Source: a virus. From it: a stretch of 38,106 nt of DNA. Positions 25,871 to 34,851 of the stretch are shown piece after piece. The stretch spans positions 1 to 38,106 of the IMG/VR virus record IMGVR_UViG_3300027973_001624; one strand, written 5' to 3'. A model generated the notes under the pieces. It worked only from the letters and a program-made list of their open reading frames with translations, searched no databases and was not told the DNA's origin. The position numbers and the translations under genes were made by a program. Each line of letters starts with the position of its first letter. Position 1 is the first letter of the stretch.

Positions 25871-27063
25871 AGTTTAAAATTAGCAAAGGTATCGGTTTTA
25901 ACGTCTTGTTTAATTCCGCCGACCATATAGGATTCGACTTCAGTTTCCTGGGGAGCAACTTGGAGTCCCTTAGATGAAATCCAATGCTCTGTCCAGGGAA
26001 GTGGATTATTTTTCATAGAAATATCATAGATTGGCTTTATGCCAATCGCCTTCATTCTACGATTTGCAATCCATTCTACATAATTACCAAGAAGTTTAGT
26101 GTTTAAGCCAATCATTGAACCATCTTGGAACAGATAATCTGCCCATCTACGTTCCTGATCAACACACACTTTAAATGCATTAATTACCCACGATTCTTCA
26201 TCTTTAAGAATTTGTTGCATTTCTGGATCATCACCCTCACGCCACTTGTTGAGGATATTTTGAGTGATGACAAGATGCTGATTTTCATCTCTTGCGATGA
26301 GAGAGATAATCTTAGATGATCCTTCCATGAGTTTGAGTTCACCAAAAGCGAAGCTGCAAGCGAACGAAACATAAAATCTAATCCCCTCTAAAATATTTAC
26401 ATTAGCAATAGCACGATAAAGCTTTCGCTTAAGTTCAATTCGTTCTCCCCTACCAAGATCAACACCTTCATTTGCAAACTCCCACAAATTGGAAGTCCCA
26501 TAAGAATGTGCAGAATTTATAAAATCATCATAAGCTTCAGTAACTGAAGAGGCTCTCTCTAAAATATGTTCATTAGTTAAAATAGTATCAAAAACTTCCG
26601 AAGGATCGGCATAAACATTCTTGATTATGTATGTATAGGATCTGGAGTGTATCATTTCCATAAATTCCCACACAGTCATACATGCTTCAAGTTCAGGAAG
26701 TGAACAATAAGGAATGAATGCCATACCCGGTCCACGACCCTGAACAGAATCCAAAAGAATTTGATACTTCAGATTTGAAGTAAATATATGTTTCTGTTCA
26801 GGACGAAGTGTTTGATAATCTGCACGATCCTTTTGAAGAGAAATTTCTTCGGGTCTCCAAAAATAACTCAACTGCTGTTGTGTTAGTTTTTCAAAAATAG
26901 GATACTTATAGGAATCATATCTCTGCACACCAAGAGGTTTTCCAAAAAACATTGGTTGTTTTTTTGTTTCTGCTATTTCGGAATTAAATACGGTAATCCC
27001 TTGTAACATTTTAGTCTTTTGCGGTTGGATAGTTTTACTAACCTTAAATTTTGCAGCTTTCAC
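25867..27063 (-). CDS. nrdB: Ribonucleotide reductase class Ia, beta subunit
   Basis: 398 aa from 27063; an ATG at 27009 is possible because the first start overlaps nrdA by 20 nt. It makes the tyrosyl radical for dNTP synthesis. ADYQTLRPEQKHIFTSNL supplies the Asp region, and WEFMEMIHSRSYTYIIKN holds Glu, His and the radical Tyr in E. coli-like spacing (E-x2-H-x3-Y). TNEHILERAS, FACSFAFGELKLMEG and RDENQHL carry the remaining metal ligands. Typical T4-like phage form. Coupled to nrdA. Confidence 0.96.
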   Translation of the reverse strand: MKAAKFKVSKTIQPQKTKMLQGITVFNSEIAETKKQPMFFGKPLGVQRYDSYKYPIFEKLTQQQLSYFWRPEEISLQKDRADYQTLRPEQKHIFTSNLKYQILLDSVQGRGPGMAFIPYCSLPELEACMTVWEFMEMIHSRSYTYIIKNVYADPSEVFDTILTNEHILERASSVTEAYDDFINSAHSYGTSNLWEFANEGVDLGRGERIELKRKLYRAIANVNILEGIRFYVSFACSFAFGELKLMEGSSKIISLIARDENQHLVITQNILNKWREGDDPEMQQILKDEESWVINAFKVCVDQERRWADYLFQDGSMIGLNTKLLGNYVEWIANRRMKAIGIKPIYDISMKNNPLPWTEHWISSKGLQVAPQETEVESYMVGGIKQDVKTDTFANFKL

Positions 27064-29341
27064 AATCCTCTTCTCCAGAAGTTAACATTGATTTAATCAG
27101 GTCATTTGTAGTTTTAGGTTCTTCCTTTACTTCGTCAGTTTTATGATCGTAAGTATTTTGGTAGTAAGAAGTCTTCCATCCATATTTGTAAGTAGTCAGC
27201 AGGTCTTTAGCCATTTCAGACACAGGAACTTCATTATCTGGATAGTGTTCTGGATTATAACTCCAGTTTCCAGATATTGCTTGATCAAAAAACTTTTGCA
27301 TTACAGCAACAATATTAATATACCCAATATTATTGGGCATGTCCCAAAGCAAAGTATAGTTATTCTTAAGCGTTTGATATTGAGGTACAATTTGCTTAAG
27401 TGGACCCTTCTTAGACTTCTTAACCGATAAAAATCCTCTAGGGGGTTCAATGCCATTTGTGGCGTTTGATACTACCGAACTGCTCTCTGACGGCATTTGT
27501 GCGGATAGTGTTGAATTTCGCAATCCATATTGGGCAATATTGCTCCTTAGAGCTTCCCAATCATGCTGCAGTGGAATGGCAGAAATTTCATCGACATCAC
27601 GCTTATATGTGTCAATGGGGAGAACCCCCTCAGAGTATTTAGTTCGATTAAAATATTCACAAGGTCCACGTTCTTTTGCAATCTGATTTGAAGACTTCAA
27701 AAGAAAATATTGAAAACTTTCAGAGAGACCGTGAACAGCATCCCAAGCCTCCTGAGAGGCGTACTTGTGTCCAAGCTTAGCCAAGTAATGTGCAAGTCCA
27801 ATAAAGCCGATTCCAAGCGATCTACGGGCCTTTGTAGAGACCTCAGCAGCTCTGACAGGATACTCCTGATAATCGACAATTTCATCAAGACCCCTAACTG
27901 CAAGATCACAGACATCTTCAAAGTCATCATCGTTTTTAATTTTACCAACATTAATTGCAGACAAGATACACAACGCAACTTCACCATCAGGATCATCAAT
28001 ATGATTTATTGGTTTTGTTGGGAGAGTAATTTCTTGACAAAGATTACTCATCTCAACCTTATCAATAAAAGAACTATGAGAATTACAGTGGTCAATATTC
28101 ATAATGTAGATACGACCCGTTTCAGCCCTCTCCTTAAGAAGAGTGAGAATGAGTTCTTGCGCCTTAACAGTTTTCTTCGGAATGGACGGATTGTTTTCGT
28201 ATCCAATGTAGAGAGAGTCAAACTCAATTGTTCCGAAAGAATCATAAAGTCCAGGAACATCATGTGGGGAGAATAGTGTAATTTCACTGTTTTGAATAAA
28301 TCTTTCATAGAATAACTTACTAATTTGAATCGAATAATCTAATCTACGAACACGATTATCCTCAGTTCCTTTATTATTTTTAAGAACTAAAATATCCTCA
28401 ATCTCCTGATGCCAAATTGGAAAGTGGACAGTTGCAGAACCACCCCGGATACCATTTTGAGTGCAGCATCTGACAGTTGATTCAAATTTCTTAAGAAATG
28501 GAACAACTCCAGTATGTTGAACTTCTCCACCCCGAATTTTAGCATTAATACCACGGATACGACCGGCATTAATACCAATACCAGCCCTTTGTGCAACATA
28601 TCTTCCAATAGCCATATCACTACTAAAGATACTATCAAGAGTATCATCAACATCAACCAAAACGCAAGATGCAAATTGACGAAGAGGTGTTCTGACTCCA
28701 GCCATAATTGGAGTTGGCAGACTAATTTTATGCTTCGAGATTGCATCATAGTATCTCTTCACATATGAGAGTCTAGTTTCTTTGGGATATTCTGCAAATA
28801 CTGTCATAGAAATAAGCATGTACATGAACTGAGGAGTTTCATAAACTCTTCCAGTACTCCTATCCTGCACCAAATACTTGTCTACAACTTGACGCAATCC
28901 GGCATAAGTGAATAGGAAATCCCTATCATGATTAATACACTTATCAAGTTCAAAAAATTCTGATGCGTTATACTTATCAATAATCGTATTATCATAAACA
29001 CCCAAATCTACACAAGAAAATACGTGTTTACTGAGTGATGGCAATTCTCGGATTTTTCCATAAAGAGATTTTCTCAAGGAAAACAGAAGTAGCCTTGCAG
29101 CAACGTATTGGTAGTTTGGGTTGTCTAAATCTATCAAATCTGACGCAGACCGAATTAATATTTGCTGAATTTCTCCAGTTGAGATGCCATCATAAAATTG
29201 AATTCCGGATTGAATTTCAACTTGTGAGGCAGATACTCCAGCAAGATCTCTACAGGCTTCATCGACCATAACATGAAGCTTATCGAGATTCAATCGCTCA
29301 AGGGATCCATTTCTCTTAATAACTTTTGTACCGTTGCTCAT
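27044..29341 (-). CDS. nrdA: Ribonucleotide reductase class Ia, alpha subunit
   Basis: 765 aa from the ATG at 29341, which overlaps the primase stop as ATGA; the ATG at 29353 is less likely. It reduces NDPs to dNDPs with NrdB. MAGVRTPLRQFASCVLVDVDDT has an active-site cysteine of the disulfide pair, SNLCQEITLPT and LCILSAINV hold the catalytic Cys regions, and CESCKI at the C-terminus is the redox shuttle pair. The N-terminal ATP-cone region appears short but present (VIKRNGSLERLNLDKL). No intein or intron seen. Confidence 0.96.
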   Translation of the reverse strand: MSNGTKVIKRNGSLERLNLDKLHVMVDEACRDLAGVSASQVEIQSGIQFYDGISTGEIQQILIRSASDLIDLDNPNYQYVAARLLLFSLRKSLYGKIRELPSLSKHVFSCVDLGVYDNTIIDKYNASEFFELDKCINHDRDFLFTYAGLRQVVDKYLVQDRSTGRVYETPQFMYMLISMTVFAEYPKETRLSYVKRYYDAISKHKISLPTPIMAGVRTPLRQFASCVLVDVDDTLDSIFSSDMAIGRYVAQRAGIGINAGRIRGINAKIRGGEVQHTGVVPFLKKFESTVRCCTQNGIRGGSATVHFPIWHQEIEDILVLKNNKGTEDNRVRRLDYSIQISKLFYERFIQNSEITLFSPHDVPGLYDSFGTIEFDSLYIGYENNPSIPKKTVKAQELILTLLKERAETGRIYIMNIDHCNSHSSFIDKVEMSNLCQEITLPTKPINHIDDPDGEVALCILSAINVGKIKNDDDFEDVCDLAVRGLDEIVDYQEYPVRAAEVSTKARRSLGIGFIGLAHYLAKLGHKYASQEAWDAVHGLSESFQYFLLKSSNQIAKERGPCEYFNRTKYSEGVLPIDTYKRDVDEISAIPLQHDWEALRSNIAQYGLRNSTLSAQMPSESSSVVSNATNGIEPPRGFLSVKKSKKGPLKQIVPQYQTLKNNYTLLWDMPNNIGYINIVAVMQKFFDQAISGNWSYNPEHYPDNEVPVSEMAKDLLTTYKYGWKTSYYQNTYDHKTDEVKEEPKTTNDLIKSMLTSGEEDCESCKI

Positions 29342-30342
29342 ACTCGTTTCCATTCAGATAATTTTACTTTTGCTTGTAGACCAGTGTAAGTATTAGATTC
29401 TATCACGGATTTTACATCATGACCAGCTAAGACCATATCATTTATATCCTTTTCAACAATTATCTCCGGCCAGATTACAGTAGGAAATCCTAAGTTAATC
29501 TGAGTTTCCATCTTTTCGACAATTTGCTTATTTCTACGCTCATTATCATAAATGATAACAAAGTTAGTCTCAAAGTTAGAAAGAAAAAACATTTTATCTA
29601 AATCCGCCCCAACCATCGCAAGTGAATTTTCTAAAAACATACTATCAAATGGACCTTCAGTTACATAGATAGTTTTACCATAATCTACATCATCTAGTCC
29701 ATATATTTTAGGATTATGCTTATCTAGAAGAATTGTAATGTACTTTACCTTGGAGTTTTTATTTAAACTTCGCCCCTGATAGCCAAAAAATTTACCATGA
29801 TTGAAAAGTGGAATTATAATTCGAGATTCATCCAATTCTGTAGAATCGAAGGTATGAATTTGAGCATTTGTCCACTCCTTAAATTTCTCACAAAAGTATA
29901 ATTTTGAAAGATAAGATTCGGGTATCTGGCGATTTTCTAAATATCTTCTCGCAGGATGTGTTGTATTTAGTTCAGAAATTTTTGGAAGATCTATCTTAGG
30001 TTTAACTTTAAATTCTGGAGGCTTAAAATCAAATATGGGATTTGGAGTATTTGTAGCCTTTCCAGTTAATCCATTCTTATATCGTTCAAGTACATACTCA
30101 CCATATAAAGTGCTATCTATATCCTTAATAAAATATCCCAGACTTTTTGATACACTACAATTATGACACTTAAAGTTATAGTCATTCTTATACTGATATA
30201 GATATCCCCTGGTTTTAGATTTATTTTTTTGAGAATCGCCACAATATGGGCAACGAAAGTTGTAGAGGCCTGTCTTTTTCTTTGAAAATTTTTCCAATCT
30301 TGAAGATATCAGCCCAATATACTTATCTTCAATATAACTCAT
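29338..30342 (-). CDS. DNA primase (T4 gp61 type)
   Basis: 334 aa from the ATG at 30342; the frame to 30366 lies across a promoter. FRCPYCGDSQKN and FKCHNCSVSK form the zinc-binding CxxC pairs, VTEGPFDSMFL is the Toprim Glu motif, and VIIYDNERRN is the Toprim Asp motif. Works with the gp41-type helicase encoded at 35262-36629. Preceded by a sigma70-type promoter, which fits early expression. Four-base overlap with nrdA. Confidence 0.9.
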   Translation of the reverse strand: MSYIEDKYIGLISSRLEKFSKKKTGLYNFRCPYCGDSQKNKSKTRGYLYQYKNDYNFKCHNCSVSKSLGYFIKDIDSTLYGEYVLERYKNGLTGKATNTPNPIFDFKPPEFKVKPKIDLPKISELNTTHPARRYLENRQIPESYLSKLYFCEKFKEWTNAQIHTFDSTELDESRIIIPLFNHGKFFGYQGRSLNKNSKVKYITILLDKHNPKIYGLDDVDYGKTIYVTEGPFDSMFLENSLAMVGADLDKMFFLSNFETNFVIIYDNERRNKQIVEKMETQINLGFPTVIWPEIIVEKDINDMVLAGHDVKSVIESNTYTGLQAKVKLSEWKRV

Positions 30343-30365
30343 AATAAAAGAACAGACACCTAGCA

Positions 30366-30394
30366 ATCTTACCAGATCCCACCGGATCTGTCAA
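30366..30394 (-). promoter_or_regulatory. Sigma70-type promoter for primase-nrdAB
   Basis: TTGACA, a 17-nt spacer and TAAGAT. A 7-bp hairpin (CAGATCC/GGATCTG) overlaps the -35 box and spacer and may end the upstream transcript, without a T-run. Confidence 0.75.
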
Positions 30395-30398
30395 GAAG

Positions 30399-30875
30399 TC
30401 ATTTCTTAACGTTTTCTGGGGCTGGTACGTACCGATGCTCCATTCTATACCCCAACTCCCCCGGAGTAAGCCATCCCGAGGCTAGAGTCGATACAGATGT
30501 TGCCAAAACTGCTGCAAATACACCAACACCGATGGTCATCCATTTAATTTTTCTAATTTCTTCAATTTTAGTATTAATACTATCCAATTGATCATGAGTC
30601 TTGTCAGTCAATTCATCAATTCGATCACTTAAGTCAGTATCTTCAGATTCCACAGATTGCTTAAGTTCTGTGATCATTTTAATAATAACTTCATCAGATC
30701 TTACTGCCTGCTCAAGCCTTTGATCGTGAATCGCAAGCATCTTTGAAATATTTTGATTTGTTTCACTAATTGCATCAATAGCGTGTTCAATCTTATTCAT
30801 CATTTGCTCATAGATACTAAGTTTCTCTTCAAGAACTGCTACCTTAGTGTCTATTGAGGTGTTGTTGTTAAACAC
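30399..30875 (-). CDS. Coiled-coil protein with C-terminal membrane segment, GTG start
   Basis: 158 aa from a GTG at 30875, with AGGAAG eight bases upstream; the ATG-started frame to 31040 fully overlaps the 79-aa gene. Residues about 10-125 are a long coiled coil (VAVLEEKLSIYEQMMNKIE, LSDRIDELTDKTHDQLDSI). Residues about 127-147 (WMTIGVGVFAAVLATSVSTLA) form a membrane helix, then a short tail. Function unknown; could be a tail-fibre or inner-membrane-associated factor. The GTG overlaps the previous stop. Confidence 0.65.
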   Translation of the reverse strand: MFNNNTSIDTKVAVLEEKLSIYEQMMNKIEHAIDAISETNQNISKMLAIHDQRLEQAVRSDEVIIKMITELKQSVESEDTDLSDRIDELTDKTHDQLDSINTKIEEIRKIKWMTIGVGVFAAVLATSVSTLASGWLTPGELGYRMEHRYVPAPENVKK

Positions 30876-31107
30876 TATTCTTCCTCCGAAATAGGTTCTG
30901 GTATTCGACTGGTAACTTTTTCGGTAACTTTCGTCTAAAATCGAGGGCCTGACTATTCTTTCGGACAAAATCCATGGGTTTATCATATCCTGCCACCGGT
31001 CCTTTAGAATTGGATGAATTTGTAAATCCAGATGTTCCAACGTTCATGGTTGGACTATCTTCACGAAGCTGTCTAATTATATTGATAATTCTATCTACGT
31101 TTGTCAT
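30868..31107 (-). CDS. Small protein of the T4-like cyanophage core, unknown function
   Basis: 79 aa, starting MTNVDRIINIIRQLREDSPTM, with a Gly/Ser-rich middle and a basic C-terminus (FRRKLPKKLPVEYQNLFRRK). Similar short 'IIRxLRE' proteins occur in related phages as I recall. Four-base overlap with the upstream gene and overlap with the GTG-started gene downstream. Confidence 0.72.
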   Translation of the reverse strand: MTNVDRIINIIRQLREDSPTMNVGTSGFTNSSNSKGPVAGYDKPMDFVRKNSQALDFRRKLPKKLPVEYQNLFRRKNSV

Positions 31108-31475
31108 AGATTTTGAAGGTAATTAAAACAGTCATTATCTATCTCAATATCATGTAAAATTGATCTAGGATATTCGGGGAATCTTTGGAGAAATACCATT
31201 ACAGTCTTCACTGTACTCCAAAGTTCCCTATCAATTTTAAAAAATAAAAGTGGAGTTGCTGCTTCTCCAAAAATATTATAAAGAATGATAAAGTGATTAA
31301 TCAGTAAATGAGTTTTCAATTCTCCAGTATTTCTATACTGTTTCAGGAGTCTTTTTATATATTTAAACTTCTTCATGTCCTCAAGAAAATCTTCTTGAGT
31401 CACTGCTTGAGGATTATCATAATGTTTAATGGCAAACATCATGTAATTGTTTTCATTCAATTCATCAAATCTCAT
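31104..31475 (-). CDS. Conserved T4-like protein (DUF7207-like)
   Basis: 123 aa. NENNYMMFAIKHYDNPQAVTQEDFLEDM, read in parts, then FKYIKRLLKQYRNTGEL, HLLINHFIILYNIFGEAATPLLFFKID and ELWSTVKTVMVFLQRFP resemble a small conserved T4-like protein family I recall as DUF7207. All-helical. The role is not known to me. It lies between the putative virion protein and the 79-aa gene. Confidence 0.65.
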   Translation of the reverse strand: MRFDELNENNYMMFAIKHYDNPQAVTQEDFLEDMKKFKYIKRLLKQYRNTGELKTHLLINHFIILYNIFGEAATPLLFFKIDRELWSTVKTVMVFLQRFPEYPRSILHDIEIDNDCFNYLQNL

Positions 31476-31476
31476 G

Positions 31477-32259
31477 TTAAGCCTTAATCTTCAGTGTAGT
31501 TGTTCCAATACCCACCGAAGCTAAAGAACCATTTCCACCCACATTTTTAATAATGCCATCAAGAGTTGTTATAATTCCAACATTATTTAAATCAGTTCCA
31601 GTTCCAACAATTCCCCTAGTGCATCTAATTGATAGGAAGCTGCCAACACCAACTAAAGCTGAGGGAACGTTAAATCTGAAAACTACTCGATTTGTAACTT
31701 GGCCATTGAATAGAACTCTCTGTGAATGATCACCACTTGCTGGCGAATTAATCACATTTACAGGAACAGAGGCTCCAACTGAAGTTGCAATTCCAACAAT
31801 GTCTCCAGAAGAAACCTGAGTGCTTACTCCAGCAGCATTAATTTGAAGAATTCCAATAGTTGCTCCAGAAGAAACATAAACCAGTTCATTATAAACAACA
31901 TGAACTTCACCAACAGCACCAGTTCCAATTCCACTGGTTCCACCAGCTCCAATACTCACTGGACTTGCATTATTAGGATCTGCGAAGAATACTGCCGTTG
32001 GAGTAGGAGCAGCCAAACCTCGGGTATTTGCTCCACCTCCAGCAGTTGTCAATCCACTAATTGGAACAAGAATTTCATCATAAAATGAAGATGAAAGACC
32101 GCCGTGAGTTTTAGTGCTGTAATTTCTATAAACCCAACCACGACCATCTGCAAAGCAGTTATGTGGTGTTCTAGTTCTATCGGCTTCTGATAGAAATTTA
32201 GGTCTATTGAAGAAATTAGCTGATGTTTCAGTTGTCGTTGAGATGCCCCAGAGAGCCAT
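31477..32259 (-). CDS. Putative virion structural protein
   Basis: 260 aa. An N-terminal segment (ETSANFFNRPKF, HNCFADGRGWVYR) recalls cyanophage structural proteins; the remainder is Gly/Ser/Val-rich beta-repeat-like sequence (GGGANTRG, IGAGGTSGIGTGAVGEVHV) with low charge, as in virion decoration or fibre proteins. It has its own late promoter (32293-32300), which fits a structural role. Function inferred. Confidence 0.65.
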   Translation of the reverse strand: MALWGISTTTETSANFFNRPKFLSEADRTRTPHNCFADGRGWVYRNYSTKTHGGLSSSFYDEILVPISGLTTAGGGANTRGLAAPTPTAVFFADPNNASPVSIGAGGTSGIGTGAVGEVHVVYNELVYVSSGATIGILQINAAGVSTQVSSGDIVGIATSVGASVPVNVINSPASGDHSQRVLFNGQVTNRVVFRFNVPSALVGVGSFLSIRCTRGIVGTGTDLNNVGIITTLDGIIKNVGGNGSLASVGIGTTTLKIKA

Positions 32260-32292
32260 GTTTCTTACCTATAACTTTTGTAATCCTAAGAA

Positions 32293-32300
32293 TATTTATA
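32293..32300 (-). promoter_or_regulatory. Late promoter for the putative virion protein
   Basis: TATAAATA on the minus strand, 34 nt before the ATG at 32259. It shares its first T with the T-run of the upstream terminator. Confidence 0.82.
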
Positions 32301-32324
32301 AAAAATGGGGAGTGCATACTCCCC
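32300..32324 (-). terminator. Terminator overlapping a late promoter
   Basis: Minus-strand GGGGAGT/ACTCCCC hairpin with a four-nt loop, then ATTTTTT and TATAAATA. It follows the 49-aa gene stop by five bases. Confidence 0.8.
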
Positions 32325-32328
32325 AAGT

Positions 32329-32478
32329 TTAATTTGATATTTTTCGCAAAAATGTCACAATAAAATCATATATACAATTTTCTTTAATTTTTTTATTTTT
32401 ACCAAGCCATTCTGAAAATGCTAGTAGAAACCCCAAAGTAATAGTGAGGCCCCAATTTGCAAGCAGACAACTTATCAT
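32329..32478 (-). CDS. 49-aa membrane peptide, unknown function
   Basis: MISCLLANWGLTITLGFLLA is a clear membrane helix, followed by a basic patch (GKNKKIKEN) and a second hydrophobic stretch (IYDFIVTFL). Its ATG overlaps the previous TGA (ATGA), supporting translation. Small holin-like size, but it is not near lysis genes. Confidence 0.65.
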   Translation of the reverse strand: MISCLLANWGLTITLGFLLAFSEWLGKNKKIKENCIYDFIVTFLRKISN

Positions 32479-32678
32479 TTTACAAACTTAGTATCTACCA
32501 CACCAGTAAGCTGATTTGTGAAGAGTGCAACCTTAACTGTTGCAACAATTGTATCATCAATGCTATTATCGGTGGTCTTTACATATTTTTCAAGAAGTTG
32601 AACAACAAGTAACTTTACCTGAGGATTATTAGCAAGTTGTAAAATAAGTGGTTTTACTAACTTTAGAAGGTTTACCAT
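32475..32678 (-). CDS. Small helical protein of unknown function
   Basis: 67 aa, starting MVNLLKLVKPLILQLANNP, with leucine-rich amphipathic helices and the stretch VKLLVVQLLEKYV. Late promoter 24 nt upstream (32702-32709). I recall a similar gene in other cyanophages next to structural genes. Possibly membrane-associated. Confidence 0.7.
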   Translation of the reverse strand: MVNLLKLVKPLILQLANNPQVKLLVVQLLEKYVKTTDNSIDDTIVATVKVALFTNQLTGVVDTKFVK

Positions 32679-32701
32679 TTTTCCATTAAATTCATCATCT
32701 T

Positions 32702-32709
32702 TATTTATA
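32702..32709 (-). promoter_or_regulatory. Late promoter for the 67-aa and 49-aa genes
   Basis: TATAAATA on the minus strand, 24 nt before the ATG at 32678. Confidence 0.8.
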
Positions 32710-32712
32710 AAA

Positions 32713-34287
32713 TCATACTCTAAATTGAGTTGCCCTTGGAATAGGATCTGGAAGCCTTACATTGAGTTTTGGAATAATGTTAGGAACATTAAATCCACCA
32801 GAAGGAGAACCTGGTAAATATCTTCCTCCAGGTCCAGGAGGCTTGTTAGAAGTGCCCACACCGCCAGTAGGAGGAATTGAAGTTTGGGTTTGGGTTTGAG
32901 TCTTAGTTTTTGGTTCAACTTGAGATATGGTCCCAGTCTTATTATCAAGACGAACTAAAATGCCAGTTTTAGTTTTTGTTTTTGTTGGTGGTAATGTTAG
33001 TGGTGGCGTCTTTCTATCAGGCTTAGTAAGTGGTCCTGGAGGAGCTGGTTCAATTTTGGGTGACTTCTTTCTATCAGGCTTAGTAAGTGGTCCCGGAGTT
33101 CCTGGTTTAGTTATTGGAGCTTTTTCTGGTTTTGTAAGTGGCCCTGGAGGAGCTGGTTTAATTATTGGTTGTATTAAAGGATTTGGTCTTGGTTTTGTTG
33201 GCAAAGGTGCAGTTTTTATTGGAGAAACCTTCAACGGTTTAATTTTTGTAGGAATTTTAGTAAAGGCCTTAATTGCACTGCGAGCAATCATTCCTTTAAA
33301 TTCCTGAATATCTACAAGTTCTCCCCCAAGTTCATGAGCAAGAGTTTCTGCAGATTCCTTTACTTCATGTGAACAACCACATTCGGACTCAGAAGGTTTC
33401 TTTTTTTTTTTACTCTCGCCTTCGGAAGAATCTGGACCCCTTCCAGATACGCTCTTTTGAGCTTTAGTAGTTTCAACTATTTCCGGAAAATCTGTTCTCC
33501 AATTCGAATAATGTTCAGCTTTAATTTTTTTCTTTTTGGGTGAACGCTTTCCACCTTCTTCATCCTTTCCTAAGGCACCTGCAATAACATCACCACGAGT
33601 TACCTTATCATATGGTGGATAGTTATTTGCAAGATTGCCATCACCCTTCTCCTCAATATAATTAGCAGACTCCATCTTAGATGAAGATGATCCGGCAGAA
33701 GTAGCACCAGTAGCAGAACCCTCATCTGCACCAAGAATAACTACAGTCTTATATCTTTTTCTATACTCCGCAACTTGAGCTGGCATAATATCCTTCTCAA
33801 AGGTAGATCCATCCTCTTTAGTAATTCTTACATGAACCTTACCAGCCTTAGCTTCCAATATAGAATCTACTTCCTCTTTAGCAAGTTTTTTACCACCACG
33901 ACGAGCAGTTAAAACCGCAGCAATTGCTGCCTTTTGTCTAGACTCTTGACTTCTACCAGCTAATCTAGAATCCGTAGAAGATTGAAAATCCTTAATAGCT
34001 GTTCCAATATCAGTCTTGGCTGTAATCTTTTCATCAAGAACTCCTTCAACTATAGAAAGTCCTAAAGCCTTAGCAAGTCTAGACTTTCTTTCTGGAGCCA
34101 TCTTAGATCTTTTCAAATAAGCAACTACAGATTCCTTGCCCATATTCTTCATCTTATTACGAAGATCATATAGAGCTTGTGTTTCTTCGGCCTCATCACT
34201 CTTGTGCTGGCCATATTTTTCGGTAATATAACCTTCTTCAATTTGAGTTCTATAATTTTCAAATACTTGCTGCCAAGGATTAGACAT
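32713..34287 (-). CDS. Large low-complexity protein with proline-rich repeats
   Basis: 524 aa. The N-terminal 170 residues are helical and charged (MSNPWQQVFENYRTQIEEGY). The middle is Ser/Gly/Lys-rich with poly-Lys runs and an AEHYSNWRTDFPEI motif that I recall from other cyanophage proteins. ECGCSHEVKES adds CxC. From about residue 350, short repeats of PGPLTKP(D/E/G) with TKP and Lys-rich spacers appear four times, then KTKTQTQTQT. No catalytic domain seen. It has a late promoter, so a virion or capsid-internal role is plausible. Confidence 0.7.
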   Translation of the reverse strand: MSNPWQQVFENYRTQIEEGYITEKYGQHKSDEAEETQALYDLRNKMKNMGKESVVAYLKRSKMAPERKSRLAKALGLSIVEGVLDEKITAKTDIGTAIKDFQSSTDSRLAGRSQESRQKAAIAAVLTARRGGKKLAKEEVDSILEAKAGKVHVRITKEDGSTFEKDIMPAQVAEYRKRYKTVVILGADEGSATGATSAGSSSSKMESANYIEEKGDGNLANNYPPYDKVTRGDVIAGALGKDEEGGKRSPKKKKIKAEHYSNWRTDFPEIVETTKAQKSVSGRGPDSSEGESKKKKKPSESECGCSHEVKESAETLAHELGGELVDIQEFKGMIARSAIKAFTKIPTKIKPLKVSPIKTAPLPTKPRPNPLIQPIIKPAPPGPLTKPEKAPITKPGTPGPLTKPDRKKSPKIEPAPPGPLTKPDRKTPPLTLPPTKTKTKTGILVRLDNKTGTISQVEPKTKTQTQTQTSIPPTGGVGTSNKPPGPGGRYLPGSPSGGFNVPNIIPKLNVRLPDPIPRATQFRV

Positions 34288-34314
34288 ATCTCTATTTAAA
34301 TTTTGTTCTAGATA

Positions 34315-34322
34315 TATTTATT
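34315..34322 (-). promoter_or_regulatory. Late-promoter match before the repeat protein
   Basis: AATAAATA on the minus strand, 28 nt before the ATG at 34287. Confidence 0.65.
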
Positions 34323-34324
34323 TA

Positions 34325-34573
34325 TTAAAGTTCTTTAGAATCTGTAATCCAAGGCTTAAATAATTCTCCGTCATCAGTTAGACATATTAAATAATTAGTA
34401 CCTCTTCGCATCACAGTTCCAATCTTACCACTACTAATTTGCTCAACTAATGCACCATCCCGGAATAAATTTCCTGAGAGATATTCTTCTCTGACTGTTA
34501 GTATTTCTGGTAAAGGAGCTTCTTCCTTAAGATAAGACTTGGCTTCATTTATGAAAGCTAAAAAAGTTTTCAT
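34325..34573 (-). CDS. Small protein, SH3-like C-terminal strand motif, unknown function
   Basis: 82 aa. MKTFLAFINEAKSYL recalls the 'MKTFxxF' N-termini of T4-like structural proteins. GKIGTVMRRGTNYLICLTDDGELFKPW is a strand-rich motif (read in parts) I recall at the ends of other cyanophage proteins. Sits between the 85-aa and repeat-protein genes. Confidence 0.7.
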   Translation of the reverse strand: MKTFLAFINEAKSYLKEEAPLPEILTVREEYLSGNLFRDGALVEQISSGKIGTVMRRGTNYLICLTDDGELFKPWITDSKEL

Positions 34574-34577
34574 TATA

Positions 34578-34835
34578 CTAAACAGATGTCCTTAGGTGAT
34601 TAAGTATTTTTTTGCCATTTAATTTAATATAGGATAGACCAAGTTTTTTTAGAGTTTTATACTTGGCCCTTTCCTTATCATTACGTTTCAATTTTATCTG
34701 GCTATCCATAAAATATGAAAAATAGAGATACAAATTCAATAATGCGTCTCTATCTTTCTTAATGTGCTGACCATCCTCAGCGTAGCTATTTAAAAATTTA
34801 TTAAAAATAACGCTAAGAAAATCTGGCATCATCAC
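34578..34835 (-). CDS. Small protein, unknown function
   Basis: 85 aa, with three possible ATG starts (34835, 34832, 34829). Basic and helical (HIKKDRDALLNLYLYFSYF, KLKRNDKERAKYKTL). Late-promoter match directly upstream (34842-34849), so the RNA leader would be very short or absent. Confidence 0.7.
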   Translation of the reverse strand: MMMPDFLSVIFNKFLNSYAEDGQHIKKDRDALLNLYLYFSYFMDSQIKLKRNDKERAKYKTLKKLGLSYIKLNGKKILNHLRTSV

Positions 34836-34841
34836 TAGTTT

Positions 34842-34849
34842 TATTTATT
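34842..34849 (-). promoter_or_regulatory. Late-promoter match before the 85-aa gene
   Basis: AATAAATA on the minus strand, six bases before the first possible ATG. Confidence 0.6.
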
Positions 34850-34851
34850 TA

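Noticed and set aside
27710-28276. 188-aa plus-strand frame opposite nrdA
   Set aside because: Antisense shadow of a highly conserved gene; no ribosome-binding site or promoter seen.
27044-29341. Intein or group I intron in nrdA, common in phages
   Set aside because: The NrdA frame is continuous with all expected motifs and no extra domain.
30876-31040. ATG-started N-terminal extension of the coiled-coil protein
   Set aside because: It fully overlaps the coding part of the 79-aa gene in another frame; the GTG at 30875 has a good ribosome-binding site and normal spacing.
32927-33307. 126-aa plus-strand frame opposite the repeat protein
   Set aside because: Mirror of the proline/lysine repeats on the other strand; no start signal and unnatural Gly/Val-rich composition.
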